Source: Cepaea nemoralis (taxonomy: Eukaryota; Mollusca; Gastropoda; Stylommatophora; Helicidae). From it: a DNA stretch of 64,000 nucleotides. The position numbers and the translations under genes were made by a program. Below the pieces are notes generated by a model. The model saw only the letters and a program-made list of their open reading frames with translations, was not told the origin of the DNA and did no database searches. The stretch covers positions 104,501 to 168,500 of the forward strand of contig JACEFZ010021368.1 of assembly GCA_014155875.1 (NCBI GenBank). The letters run 5' to 3'. How positions within the stretch are numbered: position 1 is the first letter of the stretch; every line of letters begins with the position of its first letter. Below are positions 1 to 10,977 of the stretch, piece by piece.

Positions 1-119
1 GTATATGCATGCGAAAGGTGGGCCATAAGGAGACAAGATGAGAGATATTAATTGACAGTAAAAAAGAGGTTACCAAAGGGAATTAAAAGATCAGCTTGGG
101 TTTACAGGTAGGCCTATGA

Positions 120-270
120 GAGCGTTCTGTAAGACTCAGCCTACGACGGGTACCATTAAGTTATCTTGAGAAGTCAAGAAATTGACACCATATCCCCTCA
201 CATGACGATTGCTATATACACGTATTAGACTAGCGCTATAAGTCCAAACTCCTTATGTATGAAGTAACTA
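120..270 (+). repeat. SINE-C-like dispersed repeat, copy 1
   Basis: This segment runs from about gactcagcctacgac to the ttatgtatgaagtaac region. It is closely matched at 57345-57495, including the phrase agcgctataa, so it is a dispersed repeat. No tRNA-like head is visible here. Bases 1-119 hold nothing I recognise. Confidence 0.6.
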
Positions 271-271
271 G

Positions 272-735
272 CTGACCCGGCCCGGCTTCGCCCAGGCCCT
301 GGAGGGGATCTATCTATCTATCAGTCTGTCTCTCTGCTTGTTTGTCTGTCTGTCTGTCTGTCTGGCTGACCCGGCCCGGCTTCACCCAGTCCCTGGTGGG
401 GAGCATCTCATTTAATTCATATATGTAGTCATATAAGCTCTCCCGTTCCCGACTATCTGTCTGTCTGTCTATCTGTCTGTCTGACCTGGCCCGGCTTCAC
501 CCAGTCCCTGGTGGGGAGCATCTCATTTAATTCATATACGTAGTCATATAAGCTCTCCCGTTCCCGACTATCTGTTTGTCTGTCTGTCTGTCTGACGCGG
601 CCCGGCTTCACCCAGTCCCAGGTGGGGAGCATGTCATTTAATTCATATAAGTAGTCAAATAAGCTTCCGTTCCCGACTATCTGTCTGTCTGTCTATCTAT
701 CTGACCCGGCGTGGTTTCGCCCAGCTCCTGGCGCA
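272..735 (+). repeat. Tandem array of ~94-119-bp units with TCTG microsatellite
   Basis: Units begin with ctgacccggcccggc at 272, 366, 481, 592 and (diverged) 711, so the period is about 94-119 bp. Each unit has a GC-rich start, a part reading catttaattcatata, and a run of TCTG/TATC tetranucleotides. The array lies at the left end of an element that seems to extend to about 1262. Confidence 0.85.
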
Positions 736-1262
736 CAGTAACTTAAAAGAATGTCCTTCCACACATTTTTAATGAAAACTGTTTTTAATCACCGACATGA
801 CAGTTGATAAGTTCTTTAAGCAGAAAAAGATGGGTTACAATGTTATGCATTATGCATTATTTTTATGAAAACTTTGAAAATGCCTTAACGATTATATCAT
901 TATTTATTATAACTTATATTTCTGAAAATAACTACAGACAAAGAGTTTAACAATAGTACAAGTAAGTCCAACAATATGACTATAAAGTATATAGAAATGT
1001 TATTAAAAGTTATGCCCCTTGAAATAACTTTTCTAGAGTGAAGTCCCCCTGCTATATAAAAATTATATAATGAAAAATGAAAAAGTAAATGTTATTAAAT
1101 AAGTAGAAGATTTTACACTAAGAAACTATTATAGTCGGTTGCACAGGAATGAAAGGAAGACGTGTAGAAAATTTCATCTCAATCAGATGTACCATTATCG
1201 AACGCATCCAATACATAGCTGACCACAAACAAAGCCACAAACACTCTGTTTTATAGATATAG
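736..1262 (+). mobile_element. Non-coding dispersed element body
   Basis: This AT-rich segment ends with aaatttcatctcaatc, then acaaacactctgtttta, then a short TATAGA-type repeat. Such endings are familiar from degenerate invertebrate retroposons, but I cannot name the family. The block interrupts the similarity between the two duplicated regions, since nothing equivalent lies between 57496 and 57749. It therefore looks like an insertion specific to this copy. No ORF of note. Confidence 0.4.
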
Positions 1263-1724
1263 ATATTACTTTCACACTGCACTGGCCGTTATAAAGTATT
1301 AGACCTTCATATGCACTAGGTCAGAGCACAATAATTTGGGGAGGACACATCCTTTTATTTTAGTCGTTCCCTCCAGAGAGATCTAGGAATTATGTCATTT
1401 CATTTATTTTTCTAAGTAGGTTCGACCGGGGATTTATTGATGGCCTCCCTTAGTTTACAGGGCATTGTCTGGTATCAGTGTTAGGCTGGAAACCGAGGTC
1501 AGTTTAAGGCATTCGCCTTGATAACAATAAGGATAGGAACACAAGCCCCCGCAGCCGACAGACTAGCGTGCCCGAGGGGCTCCATAGTCAGGTGTATAGT
1601 TTCTAATTAGACTGAGCTAAAGTGTTGCATTCTGCTCACATGTACTGAGTTTATCATCACAATAGTCAGGTGTATGAATTCAAAGGCGACCAACAAATAC
1701 AGGTTCCAGGAAACAGAATTAAAG

Positions 1725-1802
<78 letters not shown>
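1725..1802 (+). repeat. (GA)n microsatellite
   Basis: About 37 uninterrupted GA units. The matching position in the second copy of the duplication (about 58226-58245) has only a short purine run, so the array expanded after the duplication. Confidence 0.97.
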
Positions 1803-1805
<3 letters not shown>

Positions 1806-2469
1806 GACAACGTGTGTAAATGATGCCGAAACAGCAAGCTTAACCTGCCAACAGTTGACGAAGCACTGGCGCTAGATTTACAGAAATATCAGGAAGGTGA
1901 TAACCATTAATGCAAACACCGACATTCAACACACTGCAGGTTACACATAAACTTAAGATAAATATTTCAAGCAAACGTAAAAGTGAATGTGGATATGAAT
2001 TCGTCTTTAGTTTGGCAATAGATAATAGAATATATTTGCGGCGTCCTTTATAGTATCTAGTTTGCAATTTATAACAAAACTAATACTATACTATAATACG
2101 CTTTGTGCTACTGGTATTGATATTTCGTAATTCAACTTTCGTTAAAATTTGCTATTATAATTACATTCTTATCTTATATATTGCATTTGATAATTATATG
2201 ACCTTGTCAATAACTGACTCCGCAGGCCGCGATATCTGTTTACATTGACATTTGCAATGTCTCTGTAATGATTATTACAGACGCTTGCTGCCAACACAGT
2301 AATATGCATGTATGGTAGGTAATTTTATAAACTGTCATTTACTGTCATTTACTGCCAATATAGTACCTTGCGGTGTATGGCAGCTTATATTATTACCAAA
2401 GCAAAAGTTATAACACACATTATCACTTAATGTAGATGTCAAGTCGTTTCAAAATGTAATTCAATGAAG

Positions 2470-3320
2470 CTGTCATATGGTAAATGACAGGCATCTAGAG
2501 TAGGAACTGATGTGCACACACATCAGTTAACAAAAACAGATAAAACAACAACATTAGAGCACGAAGTAGCACAATGAACGCTACGTCACGAAGTCGTGTC
2601 GTTTGACAACACAACTGTCACAAAGACACACTTCAGCTCTACACCTCAACATGTACAGACGCTCATCGCAGACTTGTCATTAGGAAACATTTTACAGAGA
2701 TGCTTCAACACTTCGCTCACTACCACTCACTACTTCAACCAGACAGACAACAACAGGTACGATCAGTCACCAATACTCATCCGCAGAAAGCCGTTGATAG
2801 AATGTGCTAGGCAGTTTCGGCCCAGCCAAGTCGCTTCGAACGCCGATTGGACTTAACGCGAAGAGGCTGGTAGTATGACCGGCCGTGGGTGATTGTGCCG
2901 GACTTCAGCCACACGCCAACGGGATGCGTGACCACAACACGGACACTGTAGGAGGCGTGAGAGTGGGTCAGGAATGATTGCTGGCGGGAGTACATTGCAT
3001 CAAGTTAGATGGTAGAAACTCGAGAATGCGGCCGCTTGATGGTGTGCTTGTTTACCGTGTGTAACAGCCTCCTGGAAATAATAAACTCATCTTTTCATCG
3101 CTCCACGGTGCGGTCCTGAGTGGCTCTTCCTGCGTTTGACTGTGTTGGTCTGTGAAGCAGAGCGCCACCACGTAGGTCTTGACCATTGGTCTGGGGATCT
3201 TCAAGGTCATCATTCCCCTGGACAACAGACGAGTCGACCGGCTAACCTTGGTAGGCAAGGCAGCTATAGTTATCACTCTCCTTGGCATCATACCGCCCCG
3301 TGACAATAATTGCCTACATT
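2470..3320 (+). mobile_element. Copy-1-specific insertion block, LTR-like composition
   Basis: This block has no counterpart at the corresponding point of the second copy (about 58850-58885). It is more GC-rich than its surroundings and contains an AATAAA signal near 3080 followed by a GC-rich stretch. It begins near tgtcatatgg and ends near cgtgaca, so TG...CA boundaries are possible. I found no clean target duplication. The ORFs inside (for example 2596-2856) resemble nothing I know. A solo LTR is the best guess; a deletion in the other copy is not excluded. Confidence 0.4.
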
Positions 3321-3974
3321 ATTTTTCTAGTTCTCACAGATCGTGCGTGGAATACGTTATTATATTTTTTGGAATGACTCTACAATGTGTGAAAAATATA
3401 ATAAAGGTGCGATTAATGATTAGTAAAGATCGTCGCCAGCACACTCAGGTCGATCATTTGTCTGATCCATTGGTGCCCCGATCTCAACCTGAAGATTTCT
3501 GCCGGCGTGATGTATACTATATTTGATGCTCACTACACATTGGCAGTCGACCCATGGTGGTAGTCGGGTTATTATAGGGAAGTTAACTGGTGCCAAAGAG
3601 TGGTGTACAAGCGGGAAGCACAGGTGTGATTGTTTGAGAAAAACAATGAGATGCTGCAACCCATCCCGTATCGTACCTCTATTTTATTATTTGGCCTTCA
3701 ATTCGTTAGCATAGGGCAGTTAATTTTGATCGCTCATATATTTATAAGACATGAATGATTGTGTAATATTCATTTGCCGTTTTACATCAGTATGCCTGTT
3801 TCTGTAATTGTACTGTAATGAGTGTATTGGGCTATGATTAGATTGCTGGGTCTCAACATTTCGTGAATTGTAGGTCATCCTTCTGGTGTGTTACGAGAAG
3901 AAACATACTGTTGATGTCTTTCAGTAGTCCATACATTGATAACCCAAGCCTGCTCCTTCAACTGTTGTATGTTG

Positions 3975-5315
3975 TAGAATCTTGACATATGCAGATGATG
4001 CAGCGTGGAGGAGCGGTGCAGTGACTCAGGAGCCGTTATAAACCCAGACAAAGTATCGGTTGTATGACGCTCCCTGGATATGCGGATTATGAATGCAGAT
4101 GCCCCACGTATTATTTTGAATGGCTGTCTTCTTAGTAAAGATTGTAAATATAAGTACGTGTGTATCATCTTTGACAGGTGTATGTCTTTTAAGAATCATG
4201 CGGAGGGTTTGGTGGTAATGGCTGTTATAGGACTTAATGCATTGAGGGCGATGGCAGCAACCGGATTAGAGCAGAAGATACTGTGCAGGCTCTTTCAACA
4301 GTTAATAATTTATGCCATTGAGTATAGTTTGGGGCTGCTTACAGCATCAAAGAGCCAACTTGAAAGGTTGGAGCGCATACATAATGCGGTCATGCGGGTG
4401 ATCCTGGGGTGCACACAGAACACACTAATTATATGCACGTGGTATTTTATGTGGCTACCAACAATGGCGGACAGGCATAGGATCTTTCAAGCCAAATGGT
4501 ACCTGAGAGTTGCAGCAGATAGGGATCACCCCCTGCATGAAGCCATGAATATGGTTCGGGGTCATATACTTAGACAAGGCAGGTCCCGTATGACACATGA
4601 GGACATATCTATACGTCAGGTGGGTGATCTATAGACCATACATCGTGAAAAAGAGTGGGTTGAAGTAACGGAAGACTTGATGGACTGGCACAGTGTAATA
4701 TTAACACTGCGTCGTGAGTGCAGAGAATGGGCAGTGGGCAGCACAGCTTTTGAGGTGCAACAACAGATCCAAAATAACACATCAAGGTGGCATATAGTGA
4801 TCTATACCGATGGGTCAGTGGTGAGAAACAGACGGAGTGGTTTGGGTTTATTGCGAAGGCTAATGGGCGATTCTAAAAAAAGAGAGTCTGGCATATGAGG
4901 TTACGACCTCCAGCATGAAAATGGGGGTGGAAGCAGTCACAGCTGCATTTCGTTGGTTACAAGAGGCCACTGCAACACGCATTGTATTCATTACAGATCA
5001 AGGAGTACTCTTAGTAAGATGGAGAAAAGAATGATTCGTGTGGAATGGCTTAACTCGCCTGAGAGGTCACATATTGTGAGAATTGTATGGGTTGTGTGCC
5101 CTGGCCATGCGGAAGTGTGTGTGTGTGTGTGGGGGGGGGGGGGAATTAACATGCTGATAGGCTTGAAGTCCATGCACCTCTTGGTGGTAGATTGATCCTA
5201 CAGACAAGGGAGAGATGGTCTTATGCCTGTGGGACCAGGTGGAGAGGGTGCGGGAACAGATTGAGAACCCGTATGTGAAACGGATGAGATTGCGGGGATT
5301 GGCAGTGGTTCTGGT
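3975..5315 (+). pseudogene. LINE-X remnant, copy A: RT C-terminal part and RNase H
   Basis: This is a 5'-truncated RNase H-bearing non-LTR retrotransposon of the I/Jockey type. The reverse transcriptase metal-binding YADD motif lies at 3988-3999. A frame at 4080-4634 encodes the RT thumb and connection region, with the phrase QLERLERIHNAVMRV. The RNase H start IYTDGSV is at about 4801-4821 and a PGHAEV motif is near 5100. Stops, frameshifts and a GT/poly-G expansion at about 5115-5143 break it. The 3' end is missing relative to the sister copy at 60414-61831. The sequence before it (ctgttgtatgttg, 3962-3974) matches the target duplication of the sister, so both derive from one insertion. Confidence 0.85.
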
Positions 5316-5597
5316 AGAATCTCCATACATGTGTAACTGCAAGTTGTACACATTTGAAAAATGAAATATATCATGTCATCAACAAATGTGCTCCACTCTC
5401 CATCGTGAAGCAATATACATCGAATGGCTGTCGTCTGCAGGGGTAATTAGTTACACTTCAAACATAATGGCGATATCAACGATTGAAAGAATATTTTGTT
5501 GGCAATATGAAGAGACCTGTACAGTCATGCCTTGAAGCTTTGGGGGACATTTCCAACGCCTGTTATAATGAATACTGCATTGGTACTTTCCAGCTCC

Positions 5598-5645
5598 TCT
5601 CACCCCCCCCCCCCCCCCCCACCCCTCCCCCCCAAAAAAAAATAA
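5598..5645 (+). repeat. Poly-C and poly-A low-complexity tract
   Basis: A run of about 20 C, a few interruptions, then A-rich sequence. Length in such a run may be unreliable in an assembly. Confidence 0.9.
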
Positions 5646-6074
5646 AATAAAGAAGACGTTAGATCATAGCAGTGACTAGTGTAACAAACGTAATACATTT
5701 TTAAGCTCATTTGTGATGACATCATGTATTCCATTTTTTTTTCAAATGTGTTCTACATACAAAGTCTAGTGAGACTTTACAAACACCTGGTAGTATAGTT
5801 TGCCATGATCTGACTTGTTGTCGTTATCCCCATGATTTTATTAATATCTAGTCCGGCAGCTCCGTTATCCCATTGTGCCTAGTATGACGGCTTACGTGTC
5901 CACTTTGCTTGTACGTTATCATATTGTTTGTATAAAAGCTTAAGCGACATATGTGTAACCTCTTCTTTCCTGCTCTGGTGATTAGTATGTGTTCTTTGAT
6001 TCTAAGTGTATATGTTTATGCTGATGGTGATTATATGTGCTTTTTTAGGGTAAATAATGTATTTTATTTATGTT

Positions 6075-7707
6075 GATTGATTGATTTAAGAACCGACATC
6101 ACAGCATTCGGGGAATTCCCATAAGCGCTCCGTCCCCATCCCCAGCAGCCAGCGAAGAGTTCCAACACCGATAGTACCAGTAGAAATCTGAGTATATGTC
6201 CGTCTCGCCTTTCCTCTGGGCGTCGAGCGCCTGCCAGATCCCCTCGTCACTCCTCGCTGTCTCATTATTGCCAGACCATGGTGATCCATTTGCTCCTCCG
6301 AGGTGTACACCTGCTCCCACAAGGCCTCAACCATGTCTGCCTTGTCATGCATCAATACTTCACCAAGTTTTGCAGAGCCAGCCAATCTTTCCGCCTGTTC
6401 ATTCCCCAGCACACCAGCATTCCCAGGAGAAAAGATCCAGGCGATGCTTGCCACCCGTAACCTCCGAAGTGAAGCAAGCCACTCTGCCCGAAGCTTGCCT
6501 GTCCTCACCTTCCTCAGCATGCTTTCTGAGTCAGTTACAATCACGATGTGTGAGTGTGTGTGTATGTTTGTATCGTATTCTCCATCCAGCGGAAAGCTGC
6601 ACTGACCGCCTCCACCTCCATTCTTAAGCTAGACGTTGTGGTATCACATGCCAGGCTCTCCTGCATCAAACGTCGACCATTAGCTTTTGCTAAGAACCCA
6701 CAGGCACTTCTCCTACCTCTCAACACCCACCCATCTGTGTAGATAATCACATCACCCGAGCGGGCATTATCCTGAATTAGTTGCCACTTCCGTGGCCCCT
6801 GCTGGCCACGCCCTGCACTCCCGGTTCAATGTTATTATAACTCTGCACAAGTCTGACTGCTCCGCTGGCACTCTGACCCACTCCTCTCCTCGCCTAATGT
6901 TCTCCAAGATGAACACCTGTCTGATCGTATCCTCCGCCTGAACCATCCATGATTTACCCTCTTATCAGTCGCTGACCGTTAACTGCATCCAGCGCCTCAT
7001 GCAACGAGTAATCTGTGTCTGCAGCTACTCTGAGGTATGCCTTCGCCTGCATCACCTTATGCCTACCAGTAACAGTCGGCAGTTCAAGGATGTAACGCAT
7101 ACAAACTACTGTGGTGTCTCAGGTGCATCCCAGAATGACCCGCATAGCTTTGTTCTGTATGCGCTCTAATTTCTCCAGCTGACTCGTTGAGACAGTGAGC
7201 AGTCCTAGTCCAAATACATTACTGAGAGGATCAAGTGCTGGTATAGTGTGAAAAGCATTCTCTTCTCTGTGTCCATTGCAGCCATAGATTTAAGTGCATT
7301 GAGTCCCTTTTGAGACCTTGTCACAACCGTCTCCACATGGTCCTTGAAGGACAGGATCCTGTCAAATGTGATTCCCAGATACTTGGTTTGTTCTCTCTGA
7401 TGACGTTTCTACCATCTATTGCGAGGCTCTCACAATCCTGTTGTCCAGAGAGCACCACAGAACAGCCGCCTTTTTCGGGTGGATGTCGGCACTCATTTCA
7501 GTGCACCAGTCAATCACTTTGTCTACTGTCGCCTGTAGCTCCTGGGCTGTTTGCTCCCTATCTCTCCCCTGCCTATATGCAAGAATATCATCTGCAGATG
7601 TTAGTATCCGTCCAACCCCTGGTTCTTCTAGGTTTGCAATCTTGCTCGTATACACGTTAAAGTGCACCGGTGAGATTGCAGATCCCTGAGGCAGTCCCGG
7701 GGTTAAA
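6075..7707 (-). pseudogene. LINE-X, copy B: RT, thumb and RNase H
   Basis: Read on the minus strand, the element starts inside RT motif B (LPQGSAISPVHFN, near 7690). It passes the catalytic motif as SADD within the frame 7416-7667, then the thumb (6800-7400), and reaches RNase H in two frames: 6541-6750 (IIYTDGW) and 6086-6544 (IVTDSES, then GNEQAERLAG). The usual PGHAG reads PGNAG and the usual ADRLAG reads AERLAG, so two RNase H active-site positions are altered. The element ends at 6075 in ttaaatcaatcaatcaa (minus strand), a short tandem tail. It is 5'-truncated where a mariner remnant begins. Several stops separate the frames, so it is dead. It sits immediately beside the end of the duplicated block. 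Confidence 0.85.
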
Positions 7708-8187
7708 ATACAAGTGGCTTCTCATAAGTCTTTAGCCTGACCATGAAGGAGTAGGATGAGAAAATTGGAATTTGGCACAGTGCTTATTCCTTCTCAGTGT
7801 AGCCACCACCTGAATGTGTGCATTTCTGTCATCTCCACGTTACCTTGAAAAGACCTTCAGTATAAAACAACCTATTTTTCGAACTAAACCAGTTATCACA
7901 AGCCATTATGACATCTTCGTCACTGTCAAGGCGATTTCCTTTCAGCTGTTTTTTTTTACGATTTGGTGAATCCAAGTCTCATCTACTGTCCCCATGGTCT
8001 TTTACATGTTTTTCGAATTCCACATGTTGAGCAACTGGCCACAGCAATCAACCCGTGTTTGTTTCTGTTCTCATTTCAGCAGGCGAGGGGCACACACTTT
8101 TCTCATGTTCAGTCTGTTGTTTAAAATTCTGAAAACTGTACTCTTACTGAACCCAATATCTCTGCAGTTGTCATTTTCCTATCCTGA
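7708..8187 (-). pseudogene. mariner-type transposase remnant
   Basis: On the minus strand a helix-turn-helix-like stretch (STVFRILNNRLNMRKVC, near 8100-8150) is followed by TVDETWIHQ at 7963-7989. That phrase carries the first aspartate of the mariner DD34D triad. The sequence then jumps to a mariner C-terminus (SDEDVIMACDNWF, then YTEG) at about 7800-7920, so the middle of the gene with the other two aspartates is deleted. Frameshifts and stops are present. The outer end near 7712 (caagtggcttctcat) could be the terminal inverted repeat beside a TA. The N-terminus is cut off by the direct-repeat element starting at 8188. Confidence 0.8.
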
Positions 8188-8260
8188 TGTAGCAATGCGT
8201 GTATTCAGTGGAGCAACGAGATCAGTTAGGTTATTTCAAAACAGGTCTTTAATTACATAT
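8188..8260 (-). repeat. 73-bp direct terminal repeat, 3' copy in element orientation
   Basis: Matches 10905-10977 with a single G/A difference at the fifth base. On the minus strand it follows a purine-rich acagaaagtga, a weak polypurine-tract candidate. Confidence 0.95.
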
Positions 8261-9545
8261 CACTTTCTGTCGTCGAGTAAATTTCCGCTATCTGTCTATT
8301 ATTATTCTTCTTCTTACATGCTTTCTTTGTATTTCCTTCATTTGCGTCGGTCTGCTCACTGTTTCCTGTATACCTTACGTAACGTTTACATTTCCTCATC
8401 TCGTCTTCAGATGACACACTGATAATAGTTCCCTCATCAGATTCATAGTAGTAGTTTACTGCAGACACGTCGATCCTATTCCCATAGTCTTCTTACTTCT
8501 ATTCCTCATACTCCTCTTCTGTACAACTCTCATATCTTTACCTGAAATATTCTCTCCATAACCTGAACTCTCACACTTAACATTTCTACACCATTTAGGG
8601 ATTAATTTAATGTCTATACCTGAGGAACTTGATATCTCAGTTGTACCTTTATTAACTATCATACTGTTAATATTTCTTTCCTCAATACTTTTCCTTTTTG
8701 GTCTCTTTTCATCTTTGGTTCTCGTCTGTCTATCCTTCTTAATTTTAATTGTGTCTCCCTTTTCTAATTTCAGCTGATGAGTTTTAATAGTTTGCACTTG
8801 GTCATTCTTCTCTATATTATCTAGCTGAGTCTGTGTCTCCTTATCTATCATTTTATCTGTTTGCGTCTGTGTCTCTCGGTCTATTTTCTTTATCACTACC
8901 GTCGTTTTATTTTCCTGTCTACTAGTCACATTCGCAACCATTTTAGGATTAGTTTGTATTTTATTTACAGGTTCAACTCTGTCTCTTACACCTGAGTTTA
9001 GATATTGTCTTTGCCTTTGCTCCAACCAGTCGTCACGTCTTTTTCTAGCGGTTGCACTGTGAGAGGGCCAACCCCATGATTTCTTTGAAAGGTTTCTCTC
9101 ACGCCCATTTTTGTATCTATGCCACTTATACAAGTCCGACATTCCATAATTACTTCTCCTTTCACCATCCTCTACTTTATAGATATTGGGTCCTGGTTCA
9201 TCGTAACCAGCCGCATACATGGAATCATATCGTCTTCTGTCTTCATTAAGTACTGGCTGTCTCCTGTTATTCCCTCCTACTCTGTTTCACTGTACATTAA
9301 ATCTATAGGTCTCAAATTCATTTGTTCTTCTTCTTAACCTTTCTACAAAATTATTAACCTCATCGACCGCTACTTTCAATTCCTGCAAACATGCAGTCAC
9401 GCGTCCTAATTCCTTATTCATATTTATCCAGTATGTTGTATGTTGACAATGTTCGGCAATGTAATCCAATCCACTATACACTATTATGAACCAAACAAGA
9501 TGCTGTTTTAGTATTGTGTCTAACTTTGCTACTTACACTACCAAG
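8253..9545 (-). pseudogene. Gag-like charged protein, one in-frame stop and one frameshift
   Basis: The frame opens after a stop at about 9546. It runs through a helical segment (ELKVAVDEVNNFVERLRRR), meets a single TGA at 9287-9289, and continues in the same frame for another ~275 codons to 8456. That part is very rich in Lys, Arg, Glu and Gln, with two near-repeats of ETQTQ. A one-base shift near 8465 links it to a further 71 codons ending at 8253 inside the direct repeat. The N-terminal part could form a coiled coil; there is no signal peptide or membrane segment. I recognise no domain and see no CCHC knuckle. The gag assignment rests only on its position between the direct repeats; an ORF1-like protein or an unrelated host exon is possible. 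Confidence 0.45.
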
Positions 9546-9841
9546 TACCTGTCCTAACGAAATATCTAGGGCCTCCATATTGTAGATCTGAAATATGAAA
9601 TACCCCCGTACAACACAAAATTGCAATATATATCACTATATTAGTATAGTATTAATCTTATTCAATTCCAAGTTAATTATTATAACACAAAATTTATATG
9701 TCAATTTTATATATCAAATTATAATGTTACTTACTTAATTAAATTCATATTGTTCCATACTTTGCCTCCTTTGCGTTATCCGTTCAGTTACAAGTATTTG
9801 TTCCAGTTTGTGAAGTCTAGAGCGTGGGTGTCCCAGTTTTT

Positions 9842-9983
9842 GAACGATCAAAGAGCAGCACTTTCCAACAGCAAGTTTCAAAACGATCAAACAGCGATCA
9901 GAGAGCAGCACTTCCCGACAGTATGCTTCAAATCGATCAGACAGCGATCAGAGAGCAGCCTTGGTCAGCTCCCTGAAACAACG
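9842..9983 (+). repeat. Short tandem repeat, about 3 units
   Basis: About three units of roughly 50 bp, each containing cgatca, then gagagcagc, then a part ending near ttcaaa. It sits in the untranslated leader of the 8188-10977 element. Confidence 0.75.
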
Positions 9984-9989
9984 ATGTAT

Positions 9990-10255
9990 GACAGCGGCTT
10001 TGGTAAATCTCTTGAAAATGGCAAAATTCAGGCTATGGTAAGCCCTTTGGAAGCGATAATTCCAGGCAACAGCTATGGTAAGCCCCTTGAAACCGATAAA
10101 GTTCAGGCAACGGCTTGGGTAAGCCTCTGGAGGTAAAAATTGCAAAACGACGGCTATGACAAGCCTCTTGAGGTGAACAATGCAAATCGCCGGCTATATC
10201 AAGCCTCTTGAGTTGTACAATGCAAAGCGACGGCTATACCAAGCCTCTTGAGTAA
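9990..10255 (+). repeat. Minisatellite of ~41-bp hairpin-forming units
   Basis: Seven diverged units contain ggctatNNNaagcc followed by tcttga and acaatgcaaa. In most units the ggctt/aagcc halves are inverted, so each unit could fold as a small stem-loop. The last three units (about 10150-10255) are the most alike. Confidence 0.85.
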
Positions 10256-10591
10256 TGAACGACAGTAATCAGCGCCTCTGGTTCACAAACAGGCTGTACG
10301 ACAATGACTCAGCCGACAAAACTTGATAACGATCAGATGTCAATACTTGATGATGACGACCAAGGTCAGTACTGGGTGATGATTGACAGCGTCAATCAAG
10401 GATTAAATCATGGTATACTTGCAGAATCATTCCTGGTCAGACCCAGAACACGAGAGTCGAATAACGTCCCGACCTCCTGACCTTCCCACAATAGACCAGG
10501 GGTTGTCAAGCCTGCCTCTGCCGTGTCCTTCAAAAAAACAAGCAGAATGTTGTAGTACCGACGTCTATTTTCTTGAAACACCGATAATATA

Positions 10592-10675
10592 GAATGGCGT
10601 TGGTCACACAGAGTGACGTTGATCATACATAGTGGCGTTGATCACACAGAGTGACATTGATCATACATAGTGGCG
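10592..10675 (+). repeat. 19/38-bp tandem repeat
   Basis: Units alternate between gttgatcacacagagtgac and gttgatcatacatagtggc, giving about two 38-bp dimers. Confidence 0.9.
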
Positions 10676-10869
10676 TCGAGTCAGTATCTCCTGACCTTCA
10701 CATAATATTGTTGCCTGAGAAATCACAACAACTACCCCTGGGCGGGCTTTCAGTTGCTGCGTCCCCCAAAATTACTAGGCACGATAGTCATCTGCGTTCT
10801 ATGTTCCATCATCAAGGAACTTCTCCAATTTTGTAAAGTAAACCACTTTATTTACCGCGAACATCCCAT

Positions 10870-10894
10870 CTCGTATCCTGGTCTGGCGGCGCCA
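10870..10894 (-). other. Primer-binding-site-like sequence
   Basis: The minus strand reads TGGCGCCGCC, then agaccaggatacga. The complement would be a tRNA 3' end (T-arm-like ctcgtatcctgg, acceptor stem, CCA). It lies 10 bases inside the upstream direct repeat, which is farther than usual for an LTR element. The matching tRNA is not identified. Confidence 0.5.
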
Positions 10895-10904
10895 TTTCTC
10901 CACC

Positions 10905-10977
10905 TGTAACAATGCGTGTATTCAGTGGAGCAACGAGATCAGTTAGGTTATTTCAAAACAGGTCTTTAATTACATAT
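10905..10977 (-). repeat. 73-bp direct terminal repeat, 5' copy in element orientation
   Basis: Partner of 8188-8260. If the true repeat were longer it would extend to the right of 10977, but the left copy gives no support for that. Confidence 0.95.

Larger units (their letters stand above)
1267..6073 (+). repeat. Large duplicated block, copy 1 (partner 57750-62930)
   Basis: Near-identical stretches recur in the same order and orientation in both blocks: 1267-1420 with 57750-57900, 1604-2400 with 58105-58830, 3330-3760 with 58890-59350, 3765-4000 with 60218-60440, the LINE-X body, and 5380-6073 with 61970-62930. Copy 1 additionally carries a GA microsatellite and an ~850-bp block at 2470-3320. 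It lacks the 860-bp block at 59352-60214 and the SINE at 62054-62303. The element that was duplicated is not coding apart from the LINE remnant. Confidence 0.85.
8188..10977 (-). mobile_element. Compact element with 73-bp terminal direct repeats and a gag-like frame
   Basis: Two 73-bp direct repeats (8188-8260 and 10905-10977) differ at one base. Read on the minus strand, each has an inner 71 bases that begin TGTAA and end TTACA/CTACA, so they have the TG...CA form of an LTR. Ten bases inside the upstream repeat is TGGCGCCGCC, which resembles a primer-binding site. A leader with two minisatellites follows, then one long charged frame (9545-8253) that stops at the first bases of the downstream repeat. 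No pol domain is present. The layout resembles terminal-repeat elements carrying only gag. I found no clear target duplication, so a longer LTR element with an internal deletion is an alternative. Confidence 0.5.

Noticed and set aside
2596..2856. 86-codon frame as a small gene
   Set aside because: Present only in a copy-specific insertion block and without any recognisable domain.
9990..10255. Possible CRISPR-like array
   Set aside because: Units are diverged, contiguous and without unique spacers; it is a minisatellite in eukaryotic DNA.
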